Both the position numbers and the translations under genes were made by a program. From contig NC_064835.1 of assembly GCF_024166365.1 (NCBI RefSeq), positions 62,042,607 through 62,106,606 on the forward strand: 64,000 bases of DNA, in the 5' to 3' direction. The stretch comes from Elephas maximus indicus. Taxonomy: Eukaryota > Chordata > Mammalia > Proboscidea > Elephantidae. The notes below the pieces were generated by a model. That model ran no database searches. It saw only the letters and a list, made by a program, of their open reading frames with translations, and had not been told where the DNA came from. Below, piece after piece: positions 1 through 12,770 of this stretch. How positions within the stretch are numbered: the stretch's first letter is position 1; each line of letters starts with the position of its first letter.

Positions 1-594
1 ATCCACAATCAAAGTGCATGGAGGCAGAAGTTAAGAAATCAAACAACGGATTGCATTGGGGAAATCTGCTGCAAAATACCTCTTTAAAGTGTTAAAAAGC
101 AAAAACATCACTTTGAGGACTAAGGTGCACCTGACTCAAGCCACGGTATTTCCAATCATTTCATATGCATGTACAAGCTGGACAACGAATAAGGAGGACC
201 GAAGAAGAACTGACACCTTTGAATTATGGTGCTGATGAAGAATATTTAATATACCATGGACTCCCAGAAGAAGGAACGTATCTGTCTTGGAAGAAGTATA
301 GCCAGAATGCTCCTTAGAAGCAAGGATAGTGAGACTTCGTCTCACATACTTTGGGCATGTTATCAGGAGGGACCAGTCCCTGGAGAAGAATATCACGCTT
401 GGTAAATAAAGGAGAGGGTCAGCGAAAGAGAGGAAGACCCTCAACGAGATGGACTGACAAAGTGGCTAAAATGATAGGCTCAAGCATAGCAATGATTGTG
501 AGGATGGCGCAGGACTGGGCAGTATTTCGTTCTATCCTACACAGGGTCACTATGAGCTAAAACTGATTAAACGGCACCTGACAACAACAACAAT
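1..594 (+). mobile_element. RTE (BovB-like) LINE 3' end, truncated by window edge
   Basis: The plus strand encodes broken pieces of the C-terminal part of an RTE-type reverse transcriptase, with matches such as RKRGRPSTRW and MAQDWAVFRSI. The same region is open in the better preserved minus-strand copy at 32,257-32,871. It ends in a short (aac)n run near 584-592, as RTE elements do. Several frame breaks make it inactive. It lies in a downstream intron of STAMBP, in the opposite orientation to the gene. Confidence 0.8.
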
Positions 595-703
595 CTACAG
601 AAGCAGACTGCCACATCTTTTTCCCTTGGAGCACCTGTTGGGTTTTAACTGCTGACCTTTTGGTTAGCAGCCAAACGCTTAACCACTGCACAACCAGGGC
701 TCC
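595..703 (-). repeat. AfroSINE, head part
   Basis: Reverse-strand tRNA-derived SINE. Read on the minus strand it begins with the 'ggagccctggttgtgcagtgg' type head followed by the B-box-like region. The 3' tail half is missing, and the copy abuts the RTE end. Confidence 0.75.
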
Positions 704-1142
704 TTAAGTGCCTCAAATCAGACCACTCTTTCTTCACAATGCCTAATGCTTATACTGTATTTACAACTCATCAGGCCGTTCACTTTTTGCTGTATTCCTC
801 CCATCTCTCAAAGTGATTCCCAGGTCCTGCTACAACCACCACCACCACCATATAGTGGGTGCTCCAAAAGCTATCTGTAGGTATTCACGGAATCTGCCCA
901 CCAAGTCTAGAGTTAGGGTTTCCTTACTACTAGCATTAGAATCATCAGTTCAATTCAAGGAAATCTGAAAACCACTCAAATGCAGGGCCACCAAATTCAG
1001 AGTGACACCGCATTAGGCAGTCTATGGTACAACGAGCAGGGGCATCAGGGCAGAGAGCACCAGACCCTGGTTATCTTCCCTGAGGGTCAGAGGAGGCCAA
1101 GGCGGAAGAAACAGTCTCAGCTCAGAAAGGTTTGTTTTTTAC
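704..1142. other. STAMBP intron, no feature seen
   Basis: Intronic sequence left of the last visible STAMBP exon. It holds a short (cca)n run near 836-850. I looked for the next JAMM exon on the minus strand (the segment carrying the HxH zinc ligands) and did not find it, so it must lie left of the window. Confidence 0.5.
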
Positions 1143-1267
1143 CAGTTTTCCACAGAGAATTCCGCATGTCTCTACTCCCCGGGCAGTGTTGGCACTGGCT
1201 AACTGGAGAAACTGTGGGCACAGCCTCCCAGGCACCACCACGTGGCGCAGCCCATCGATTGTAGGAA
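1143..1267 (-). CDS. STAMBP: STAMBP coding exon, residues 248-289 (JAMM domain start)
   Basis: This 125-bp exon has acceptor 'ttacag' just right of 1267 and donor 'gtaaaa' just left of 1143. It encodes [15 protein letters not shown] through [13 protein letters not shown]248 is split across the previous junction (A|TT). E280 in GVETCG is the catalytic glutamate that activates the zinc-bound water in AMSH. The exon ends in phase 0 after Leu289. It is nearly identical to the human protein as I know it. Confidence 0.96.
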
Positions 1268-1977
1268 CTGTAACAGAGAAGGGGGAAAGTCTGAGACTAC
1301 ATGGCTGAGCCTCCCAGCGAACCTCAGAGCTGGCAGCCCTGGGAGAGCAACGCCAAAACGCCAAGCCCCCTGACTTCAGGCAGTGAGTGGGGACCTGGCC
1401 TAATGGCACAAGAAAACAGGGTTGTAATCTTTTCTCCAACCTCTGACCACAGCCATTGGGAGTCCATTACTTCAAGCAAAGGAAAGAGCAGGGTTTAATC
1501 ATCCCGGTTAAGACAAGGTAAACTAATACTACTTTTAAAAAAAGTTCCTAAGATATTCAGGAGCTCCCTGTCAGGCTCTAATACAGAGGACTAAAAAAAA
1601 TAACCTCCCCTTTCAACTAAATTTTAATTTTAAATTTCTCTTTTATCTTAGGTAAGAATACTACAGAGTATGACTTTCAAAGAAATACACCAGGATATAC
1701 TACTGATAATCGAAAATAATTCAGGTAATTACTTACTTCTTAACTTAGTCATTTAGAAGAAAGTTGAAATGCCAAGAAAACAAAATAACCATAAAAATAG
1801 TCTGGTCTAAAAAAATGGGCACGAATGGACAAAGCAGCTCATAAAACCTGTCTCAGAATTCCAAGAATGGGTCCTAGTCCCTGAACACCATGGAGAAGCT
1901 CTGAGAGCAGGCAGGGTAAACTCTGAGAGAGGGAGTGTCTTTCACAGTCACATTTTTGTGTTTAAAAAAAAAAAAAG
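1268..1977. other. STAMBP intron, no clear feature
   Basis: Intron sequence between the 1143-1267 exon and an L1 insertion. It is AT-rich with A-runs at 1960-1978. The reading frames here are short and unlike known proteins. Confidence 0.5.
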
Positions 1978-4210
1978 TATGGAAAAACTAATCATTAACT
2001 CTATATGGAAAGGAAAGAGGCCCCAGATAAATAAGCACTATTGAAGAAGAATAAAGCAGGAGGACTCATACTACCTGACCTCAGAACCTACTATACAGCT
2101 ACAACAGTCAAAACAGCCTGGTACTGGCACAATGACAGATACATTGACCAATGGAACAGAATTGAGAACCCAGATATAAATCCATCCACCTACAGTCACC
2201 TGATCTTCGACAAAGGCCCAAAGGCCATCAAATGGGGAAGAGAGAGTCTTTTTAACAAATAGTACTGGCAAAACTGGATGTTCATCTGCAAAAAAATGAA
2301 ACAGGACCCATACCTCACACCATACCCAAAAACTAATTCAAAATGGATCAAAGACCTAAATATAAAACCCAAAACTATGAAGATCATAGAAGAAAAAATA
2401 GGGTCAATGCTAGAGGCCCTAACACACGGCATAAATAGGATACAAACAATAACAATACACAAACACCAGAAGATAAGCTAGATAACTGGGATCTTCTAAA
2501 AATGAAAGACTTGTACTCATCAAAAACTTCTTCACCAAAAGAGTAAAAGGAGAACCTACAGACTGGGAAAAAAAATTGGCTATGACAAGTCCAACAAAGG
2601 TCTAATCTTTAATATCTATGGGAGAATGCAACACTTCTACAACAAAAAGACAAATAACCAAATTTAAAAATGGGCAAAGGATATGAACAGACACTTCACC
2701 AAAGAAGATATTCAAGTCGCTAACAGATATGTGAGGAAATGCTAGAGATCACTAGCCATCAGAGCAATGAAAATCAAAACCACGATGACATACCAACTCA
2801 TCTTGATACTACTGCCATGAGTCAAAAAAACAAAAAATAACAAATGTTAGAGAGGCTCCACGGAGACTGGAACTCTTATGCATTGTGGGTGGGAATGCAA
2901 AATGGTACAACCATTTTGGAAAACCATACGGCACTTCCTTAAAAAGCTAGAAATAGAAATACTATATGATCTAGCAATCCCACTCCTAGAAATATACCCT
3001 AGAGAAATAAGAGCCGTCACACAAATAGACATATACACACCCATGTTCACTGCAGTGTTGTTCACAATAGCAAAAAGATGGAAACAACCTAAATGCCATC
3101 AACAGATGAAAGGATGAACTAACTATGCTACATACACACAATGGAATACTACACAACGATAGAGAACAATAATGAATCTACAAAGCATCTCACAACATGA
3201 ATGAAGCTAGAGGACATTATGCTGAGTGAAATAAGTCAATCATGGAAATTTAAATATTGTATGAGACCACTACTATAAAAATTCATGAAAAGGTTTACAC
3301 ACAAAAAGAAACAATCTTTGGTGGTTATGAGGAAGGGAAAAACACTAAATAGGTAATAGTTAAGTGGTAGCTTTGGTGAAGGGTAAGACAGTACACAATA
3401 CTGGGGAAGCCAGCACAACTTGTCCAAGGCAAAGTCCTGGGAACTCCATAGACACATCCAAACTCCCTGAGGGACCAAATTAATGGGCTGAGGGCTATGG
3501 GGACCCCAGACTTGGGGAACATCTAGCTCAACTGGCATAATGGTTTATAAAGAAAATGTTCTACATTCTACTTTGGTGAATACCATCTGGGGTCTTCAAA
3601 GCTTGTGAGTGCCCATCTAAGATACTTCACTGATCTCACCCTGTCTGGAGCAAGAGAGAATAAAGAAAACCAAAGACAGAAGGGAAAGATTAGTCCAAAT
3701 AACTAATGGACCATACTTACCACAGCCTCCACCAGACTGAGTCCAGCACAAACAGATGGTGCCTGCTATCACCACTGACTGCTCTGACAGGGATCACAAT
3801 AGAGGACACCAGACAGAGCTGGGGACAAACGTGGAACAAAATTCTAACTCATAAAAAAAGAAGACCAGACTTACTGGCCTGACAGAGACTGGAGAAACCC
3901 CGAGAATATGGCATCTGGACACCCTTATAGCTCAATACTGAAGTCACTCCTGAGGTTCATCCCTCAGCCAAGGATTAGACAGGCCCATAATGCAAAACGA
4001 GACTAAATGGGCACACCAGCACCGGGGCAAGGATGAGAAGGCAGGAGGGGAAGGAAAGCCAGTAACGGGGAACCCAAGGTCGAGAAGGGAAGTGTGTTGA
4101 CATGTCGTGGGGTTGGAAACTAATGTCACAAAACAATATGTGTATTAATCGTTTCATGAGAAACTAGTTTGTTCTGTAAATCTTCATCTAATGTACAATT
4201 AAAAAAAAAA
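1978..4210 (+). mobile_element. L1 LINE, ORF2 C-terminus plus 3' UTR, 5'-truncated
   Basis: Frames on the plus strand match the C-terminal part of L1 ORF2, with pieces such as [19 protein letters not shown] (2041-2262), MHCGWECKMVQPFWKTI (from 2878) and FTIAKRWKQPK. They are split by frameshifts and stops. The 3' UTR (3240-4210) continues to a poly(A) at 4201-4210. The same 3' UTR recurs at 7721-8272, 23,442-23,635, 31,438-31,809, 31,962-33,880, 35,177-35,712 and 56,190-56,868. Because ORF2 and UTR are contiguous here, this copy identifies the others as L1. Confidence 0.88.
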
Positions 4211-4364
4211 GTGACAAGTTATGTTCTGCTCCTGCATATTCAACCGCAAGATCTGAATTCCTGGAGTGGTAACAAAGTCAGACCAAAAGACACATAGTCA
4301 CATGGTAGGCTGAATGCTGTCTGAGGACTCTGAATTAAGGTTTGACCCAGTCCCTTCCTGTCAA

Positions 4365-4760
4365 CTCAACAATCATTTACTGAGAGCATACCAAGCAGAC
4401 ACTGTGCTCAGCCTGCAGGGAACACAAATATTAATACGACTCAAGACATAACCCACAAAAAGTGAAAATCTGGCTACAGACAAATGACTACACTACAGGT
4501 GAATGTGCTGAATGGCATCAGAGATACAAAACACTCTGGGAGTTAAGAACAGAATCAATCTGATTGAAGGGAGGGGGACCTAGAAAAACTTCAAAAAAAG
4601 CAGGCAAAGCAGAAACAGAGAAAGGAGATTCTAGTAGAGGGCAAAATGTCAACAAACTTCCTTGGAAGATATTCCAGGAAATGCTCTGGGAACACAATAG
4701 TCCAATTTGACCAGGGCAGAGCATGTGCGTGAAGAAACAGCAAGAGGAGAAAGGCCTCCG
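4365..4760 (-). repeat. L2 LINE 3' fragment
   Basis: The sequence 'caatcatttactgagagcat' and the following text match the reverse complement of the L2 3' end (a '...tttattgagcacctactatg' type motif). It is strongly diverged. Confidence 0.55.
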
Positions 4761-5506
4761 AGTAAATGAGGAAAAGCCTTACAGGACAGGCATCAGAGTC
4801 CAGCCCTCCTTACCATTTTCACATTGTACTTTTACATGGATCTTCAGCAAAGCTGACCTCCTCAAATGATCACTTCAAAGTAGATTCTTACATCCCAAAA
4901 ATCTATTCCAATGATCAAGGTATACTCATCATTCGCCCTAATGCTATTTTCTCAGATAACCAATCACTGGTGAGAGGAGGAAAGACTGCAATAGTTTTGA
5001 TGGCTAGGCTGATTCATCATCACTGACTACATACAGTATTTACCTTGACTAAATTCCTTAATGACCAGGAATGCTTTCAGGGCAAGAACAATTCAGTAGC
5101 CCTTTTTTAATTTTTAAAAGTCAAAGACTGAATTACAAAGTGGTACTACACATTTCAAATTTTCCTTGAGAAGACTAACGGTGGTCTCCAATTTACTGAG
5201 CATTTCAAACCTCCATATAACCCTTAAAAGCTGCGGTCTGATTCTCAAGGAGCTATTAACTTTTCAGAAAATCGATCTTACTCCACCTAAATTATACGGC
5301 TTAAGCAAAGGCCACTTTTCCTACTGGCTCTGTATTATAATATAGCCAGTGTGATAGGACACATTACGGCAATACCTATCAAATGGGTTTCTGCCCCCAG
5401 GGTCTAATAAATGGAATCAAGGAGGTAATCTTAGGCTGAATCCCCCAGGATGATACTCTGTTTGGCTGTAACTGAGATGGACCAGGACACCAACAAATGG
5501 ACTTAC
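4761..5506. other. STAMBP intron, nothing recognised
   Basis: Plain intronic sequence between the L2 fragment and the 5507-5873 exon. The open reading frames are short and show no family resemblance. Confidence 0.45.
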
Positions 5507-5873
5507 TACTTTCTGAGTTGCTCAGCGTTCCAGGTTTCAAGGACCTGTCTACCACAGGTGGCTTAGCCAGCCTTACATTTGTACTACAGTCTGAAGGCTG
5601 TGTGGATGAGGCAGGTGTGGTGGGGAACACATCTAAGGAAGGGGTTTCTAAGCCAGGCAACAATGGGCCACCTAGGCCAGGGTCCACCTTCCCAAACTCC
5701 TGTACAATTTTCAGTCGTTCTTTTTCTAGCTCCTGGTTCCGGATCATCTCCTCAAAGGCATGGAATTGTTCCTGTTCCAATTGTTGCTGCTTCTGGAGTG
5801 CTATCCTCTGCTTTTCCCTTTCGAGCTCTTGCTTGATGGCCATGCTCCGGGCAAACTCCTCCGCTTCCTTCTT
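5507..5873 (-). CDS. STAMBP: STAMBP coding exon, residues 126-247 (coiled coil, SH3-binding motif)
   Basis: This 367-bp exon has acceptor 'tttgtag' right of 5873 and donor 'gtaagt' left of 5507. It encodes [18 protein letters not shown], then a Gln/Glu-rich coiled coil ([20 protein letters not shown]), a Pro/Ser/Thr-rich linker, and [10 protein letters not shown] (residues 230-239), the Px(V/I)(D/N)RxxKP motif that binds the SH3 domain of STAM. It starts in phase 0 and ends one base into the Ile248 codon. Several substitutions in the linker (for example LPGLETPSL) differ from human, as expected for an unstructured segment. Confidence 0.97.
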
Positions 5874-7093
<1,220 letters not shown>

Positions 7094-7158
7094 TCAACAG
7101 TGTTTCCAAAACTGATTTAATATACCCTCCACTGTACCATAACTGCTCTGGTGAAGTG

Positions 7159-7302
7159 GGAAGCCCTGGTGGTAAAGTGGTTAAGAGCTTGACTGCTAAC
7201 CGAAAGGTCGGCATGTTCGAATCCACAAACTGCTCCTTGAAGACCCTATGGGGCAGCTCAGTTGGAATTAACTGGAAGGCGATGCTTTTCAGTTTTGGTT
7301 CA
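7159..7302 (+). repeat. AfroSINE
   Basis: A tRNA-derived SINE read on the plus strand: head 'ggaagccctggtggtaaagt', B-box-like 'gttcgaatcc', middle 'accctatggggcagctcag', degraded tail. It sits between two STAMBP exons, antisense to the gene. Confidence 0.85.
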
Positions 7303-7352
7303 GGTGCAGTGGCCAGAGATTTGATGCTCAGCTGTAGAGATGACTATTTTTA

Positions 7353-7697
<345 letters not shown>

Positions 7698-7720
7698 CTA
7701 CAACAACAAAGATGGCAAAA

Positions 7721-8272
7721 CACATAGACCAGAGACTCCATCAGTCTGAGACCAGAAGAACTAGATGATGCCCAGCTACCGCCAATGGCTGCCCTAACAG
7801 GGAACACAACAGAGAGTCCCTGATGGAGCAGGAGAAAAATGGGGTAGCGAACTCAAATTCTAGTAAAGACCAGACTTAATGGTCTGACTGAGACTAAAGG
7901 AACCCCAGAAAACATGGCCCTTGGACTCTGTGTTAACCTAGAACTAAAACCATTCCTGAAGCCAACTCTTCAGACATAGACTGGACTATCAGACATAAAA
8001 TGATACTTGTGAAGAGTGTGCTTCTTCTTAGTCCAAGTAGATACATAAGACTAAAAAGGCAGCTCCTGTCCCAAGGCAAGATGAAAAGGCAGAAAGGGAC
8101 ACAAGCCAGCTGAATGGACACGGGAAATTGAGGGTGGAAAGGAGGAATGTGAAATCAATCACGTTATAGGGATAGCAACTAGGGTTACATAACCATGTGT
8201 GTATAAATTTTTGTATGAGAAACTAACTTGAGCTGTAAACTTTCACCTAAAGTACAATTAAATTAAAAAAAA
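7721..8272 (+). mobile_element. L1 3' UTR insertion with target-site duplication
   Basis: A 5'-truncated copy of the L1 3' UTR seen at 3240-4210, ending in a poly(A) run. It is flanked by the direct repeat 'aaagatggcaaaa' (7708-7720 and about 8273-8285), the mark of target-primed reverse transcription. Confidence 0.85.
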
Positions 8273-8289
8273 AAAGATGGCAAAAAAAG

Positions 8290-8882
8290 AGCCTATCCTG
8301 TGCCCAAAACTGTACCTCCAAACAGACACTCTGAACTTGTGACAATGACAAATTTTCCTGAGAAAAGGTCTCTGTCACAAAGCATTCTTCAGAGAACAGC
8401 TTGGCAGCCAAGGGCAAGAGGCTAACAGAATACGCATTCTGTATCACAATCCATTATTTAAAAAATGGAAATGCGCTTGTGTGCTAAGTTTGTGTTTACA
8501 GAGCTGTGCATAAGAAAACATCCCTCATCTGTGTTATCCTTCCTGAAAACTCCTATGCTCTTGGATACAGTTTAGCTTCTGCACAGTTTATGCCCCCCAC
8601 TGTCATCAATAAGAGACTCATTATTTCACTGGATTGATGAAGTGATCCCTGGAAAGGCATTAGGATTCGGGAATGGCAGGTGATTATCGATGAGGCTAAA
8701 TTGTGTGATCTTTAACACTGGGTTTTTTTCTTTGGGATTTATCTTCTTTCAAAGAAGAATATTCCTTGCATCATACTGAGCACTGAGATGCTTAGTTAGT
8801 ACATGTGTTATATGTGTATAATATGTGCATATTACCTGTGTAATATATGTTACAATCTTTGACAAAAAGTTGTTAGAAAAAC
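8290..8882. other. STAMBP intron, nothing recognised
   Basis: AT-rich intron. A stretch alternating tatgtgtataatatgtgcat near 8810-8850 is low-complexity. Confidence 0.4.
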
Positions 8883-9099
8883 AAACAAAAAACCAAACCA
8901 GTTGCCATCAAGTTGATTCTGGCTCATGGTGACCCTCTGTGTGTCAGAATAGAACTGTCCTCCATAGGGTTTTTAGTGGCGATTTTTTGAAGCAGATCAT
9001 CAGGTTTTTCTTCCAAGGTGCCTCTGTGTAGACTCAAACTTCCAGTCTTTTGGTTAGGAGCCAAGAGTGTTAACCATGTGTACCACCCATGGACTCCTA
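8883..9099 (-). repeat. AfroSINE, old full-length copy
   Basis: The minus-strand SINE starts at the head near 9099 and ends at the tail 'caaactggtttggtttttt' near 8885. It is diverged in the middle but keeps the full length. Confidence 0.8.
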
Positions 9100-9214
9100 A
9101 AGAAACACAAGATGCTAGATTTTCTCTTTCAGATCTTGTCCTAGGCTATAAAGATCAGTGGGGAAGCAAATCAATTCACAGACCTCTAACATTTATAATA
9201 TCTACTTAGTGACA

Positions 9215-9350
9215 GTACAAACAAACAGAAGTTCAGTGACTTGTCACAGCTAGAAAGTGACAGACTCAACCCTGGCAGGCCAGCTCCAGAGTCTACTCTT
9301 TTAACCACTACACTGCACTGCTTACACATGGCTCCTGGAATTTTCAGAAC
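9215..9350 (-). repeat. MIR SINE fragment
   Basis: Plus-strand text 'cagtgacttgtcacagctag' and 'actcttttaaccactacact' matches the reverse complement of the MIR core. Confidence 0.65.
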
Positions 9351-9647
9351 TATTGGAGGTGTTCTTAACAAAGATGTCTCTTAATAGACTTAAGTTGTAA
9401 TAAACAGAACCTGAAACCAAAAACAAATAATTTGAGGGTAGCTTGCCCACTGACCTAAAACACTGTGCTGTAATAGTTGGTTTAAACTCACTCTTTTCAT
9501 TTTCCGTCCACGGGGTAAGTGTAGGAGAAAGCCTCAGTTAGAGCAAGGAATAAGACCTACAATCCCCCAAACAAACCCTTTATAAATGGGTGCTTGTCCT
9601 TCAGTTCTATATTAGGCACATGAAAATTTTATTTCCATTCAACTTCT

Positions 9648-9692
9648 TGGTTAGCAGCCAAGAGTGTTAATCATTTATGCCACCCAGGGACA
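9648..9692 (-). repeat. AfroSINE head fragment
   Basis: Only the head part is visible ('ttggttagcagccaagagtg' to 'gccacccaggga'). Confidence 0.6.
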
Positions 9693-9864
9693 CCAACCAA
9701 TCACCAGGCCCTTCAGACAAGGATGAATCCTAAAATCAAGATGATTATAAAAATCTTCTCTTTGGGCTTGTGAATAAAATATAAGTTTCCTCAAAGCCTA
9801 TCATTAAAACAAGCATGAATTCATTTGTTCAAATCATAAAGTCCTTGAGGTAGGGATCAAGGTT

Positions 9865-10175
9865 CTTTTTTTTCATAGTCTATCCAGCTGACTCAGAACC
9901 ATTTGCTGAGATCACCTATTCCATTTTGAATTAATGTGGCACCTTTGTCATAAATTTAGTGACAGTATATTTGTGGATCTGCTTCTGGCCTCCCTATTCT
10001 GTTCCATTACCTTTGTCTATCCTTGTGAGAACACCACCACTTGTATTACTCTAGCTTTGTAAGTCATGACAGTAGGTAGTCTATGTCCTCCCACATTATT
10101 TTTCTGCAAGATTGCTTTGGCTATTTTAGGTCCTTTGCAGTTCTATAAACATTAAAAAAAAAAAAAGATCCTGAG
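9865..10175 (-). repeat. L1 ORF2 fragment
   Basis: Plus-strand text 'tctgttccattacctttgtc' and 'attgctttggctattttagg' is the reverse complement of a well-known L1 ORF2 segment. It ends near a run of A at 10,154-10,166. Confidence 0.65.
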
Positions 10176-10228
10176 GAGGATATTAAGACAAATAAGACAT
10201 AGTTCTTAAGTTCAAGAGACTTAGAATT

Positions 10229-10278
10229 CAGTGGTGTCGGAACAGACTCGACGGCAACGGGTTTTTCAGTTTGGTCAC
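10229..10278 (+). repeat. AfroSINE tail fragment
   Basis: Only the tail 'cagactcgacggcaacgggt' is present. Confidence 0.6.
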
Positions 10279-10489
10279 TGTGGCCCCAAAAGTGTTTATT
10301 ACCTTCAGCAAGCTAGATGTGCTTTGTTTTGAACCCCTAGTCAGCGAAGAAAGTACCATGTCATTAAACACCATGGTTTATGTTCACAAACTGAAGAACT
10401 AGACTGTAAACCCCCTGAGGCCAGAGAATTCTGCAACTCACACTTCCTTGTATACTCACAAAAGCCAGCACGGTGCTTTGTATAAAATC

Positions 10490-10525
10490 AAAAAACCAAA
10501 CCCACTGCCGTTGAGTTGAATACCT
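10490..10525 (-). repeat. AfroSINE tail fragment
   Basis: Text 'ccaaacccactgccgttgag' is the reverse complement of the SINE tail. Confidence 0.6.
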
Positions 10526-10602
10526 AATGGATAAAATGTGCTTAAGCCTTTGGATGAGTTAAGTGAAAAAAATAAAGTGTAAAAAAGCGTATATAATACC
10601 CT

Positions 10603-10806
10603 GTTTTTAGGTGCTGTCAAGTTGATTTAAACTAATAGAAACCCCATGCGTCAGAGCAGAACTGCCCCATAGGGTTTTCTAGGCTGTAATCTTTACGGGA
10701 GCTGATTGCTAGGTCTTTCTCCTGCAGAGCCGCTGGGTGGGTTCGAATAGCAAACATATCAGTCAACAGCTGAGCATTTAACCAACCATTGCACCACCAG
10801 GGCTGC
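10603..10806 (-). repeat. AfroSINE, full-length old copy
   Basis: The tail near 10,610 ('gctgtcaagttgattt'), middle 'actgccccatagggttttct', B-box region 'gtgggttcgaatagc' and head 'accaccagggctgc' are all present in order. Confidence 0.85.
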
Positions 10807-11189
10807 TTTTGTAACATGATACCTTTTGCGTAAAAAAAAAGAGGGGGGGAATAAAACGTGCGTGCACATTTATTTACTTAGCTTGGAAGTACACAATGAA
10901 ACACAGGAAGGATACACAGAAACTAACACAAGTAGATGGCAGGGGAAATAGAATGAGAAAGACAAGAGTGGGAGTGAAGCTTTTCACCATATACCTTTTT
11001 ATATCATTTAGATTTTGAGCCATATAATGGAGTCCAGTTTATATGTTAAGTAAAATTCCCAAACCTGCACGGGGATACCTTTCCCTTGTTTCAGTAACTG
11101 CTGTCAATTTCCTGAACGGAGGACATATAGGCAGAAGAGTCCTTTGAAAACAGAGAATGGGCAACATAAGCCATTATCCATACTGGAGG
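10807..11189. other. STAMBP intron, no gene
   Basis: Intron sequence with a G run at 10,844-10,850. No feature is supported. Confidence 0.4.
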
Positions 11190-11410
11190 TGACAGAGGTT
11201 AGTTGTTAGAAGGGCAGGCTCTGGAGCTGCCCCACCTGGGCTCAGATACTAGCTTTGCCACCTACTAGCTGTGTGACCTCAGGCAAGTCATTTAATTTCA
11301 GCATCCCTCAGTTTCCTTATACAGATACAAACTAGTACTACCTGACAGGATTGCTATGAGACTTAAAGGGATAATATCTACGAAGGGCTGAGCACAGTAC
11401 CTGGAATACA
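11190..11410 (+). repeat. MIR SINE, near full length
   Basis: Text 'ctgtgtgacctcaggcaagt', 'ctcagtttccttatacag' and 'gctgagcacagtacctggaa' follows the MIR consensus in order. Confidence 0.85.
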
Positions 11411-11944
11411 GCTAACACCAGCTGGTGCTTTTAAGATTGTTTTCACTAATAAACAAGTGAATAAAAAGCAACAAAGAGTGAACTCTAGCATAAAATAAGG
11501 ACTTTGGTGAATAATAATGTACCAAAACTGGTTCATCAGATGTAACGAATGTACCACGCAGATGTAAGATGTTAATAATAGGAGAGGCTGCGTGCAGGAG
11601 GGAGAGGGGGCATATGGGAACTCTCTGTACTTTTTGCATCATTCTTTTGTAAACCTAAAACTGCAGTAAAATATAAAGTCTACCATAAAAAAAAACGTGG
11701 GCAAGAACAAGGGATGAAGATGCTAACACAGGGCTAGAAACATTCTCGACACACAATAGCTGTAGCCCAGATGTAAGTGTTCTCTGGGGTTATATCTGGT
11801 TGTAGCCCAGAGAGAGGAAATGTACCAAAGCAAACAAAGATGGATTGGCAAGGACACTACCAAAACAACCTAACAGAACAACGGAAAAAGAAGAGATAAG
11901 CAGAAAAGCAAACATAAAAGGTGAAGAAATAATGAAATGGTGCT

Positions 11945-12350
11945 AGACTTCACTTATAATAAAGGAAATTCAAATTCAGATGAAATACTGTTTTCATCCA
12001 TCAGATTGGCAAAGGTGTACAGGGGGATTATACCCACTATAGGCAGGGTGTACGAAATGGATGTCCTCCTGCACTGCTAGTGGGACTGTAGATTGATATA
12101 AGCTTTTTTTTTTGGAGGGTGGGTGGTGAGGGATAGAACAGTAAGGAGACAATTATTAAAAATTCTAAATGTGCATATCTTTTAAACTCACAATCCCATT
12201 CCAGGAATTCAGCCTAGAGATCATCACACAAGAGTACAAAGATATTCCTAAGACTACTCAATACAGCATTATGCATAAGATGGGAAAACTGAAAACAACC
12301 TAAATGTCCATCGACAGGGGCTTATTTAATACATTATGGCTCACCAAAAT
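11945..12350 (+). repeat. HAL1/L1M LINE fragment
   Basis: Text 'cagattggcaaaggtgtaca', 'tagtgggactgtagattgat' and 'aatgtccatcgacagggg' is typical of the ORF2 C-terminal region of old L1/HAL1 elements. It is badly decayed. Confidence 0.65.
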
Positions 12351-12364
12351 GTGAAAAACAGTGT

Positions 12365-12770
12365 ATTAATTCATTCTGTCAACAAGTGTTTACTGAGTAT
12401 CTACTATGCATCAGGCATTTCGACAGGAGATATACCAGCCAAAACTCCCTCTCCCCAGAGAGTGGCCAACATAGTGAGGGAGCAGACAATAACCAAAATG
12501 AAAAGTAGGTTAGGTAACAAGTGCTAAGAAAAAAAGCCACTGGTAGGGAAAGGGATGGCAAGTGCGGGGGGTGGGGGAGAGGGCTGCAATTTCAGCTAGG
12601 GCAGCTAAGGAAGGCATCACTGAGAAGGTGGCATCTGAGTAAAGACCTGCAGCAAGTATGCCATGTAGATATCTGGGGTAAGACTGTTCCAGGCAGAAGG
12701 AATAGGCTGGAAGCAGAATGAGATGGATCAATTTGTTCTGGCGTGGTAAGCAAATTGTAGGTCAGAATAT
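12365..12770 (-). repeat. L2 LINE 3' end
   Basis: The plus strand shows the reverse complement of the L2 3' end: 'tgtttactgagtatctacta' and 'ccaggcagaaggaataggct', in the expected order. Confidence 0.75.

Noticed and set aside
1-1142. A further STAMBP JAMM exon
   Set aside because: I looked for the HxH zinc-ligand segment on the minus strand and did not find it; this stretch is RTE, SINE and plain intron.
10840-10860. Short G run as a regulatory element
   Set aside because: Only seven G in a row next to an A run. No further support.
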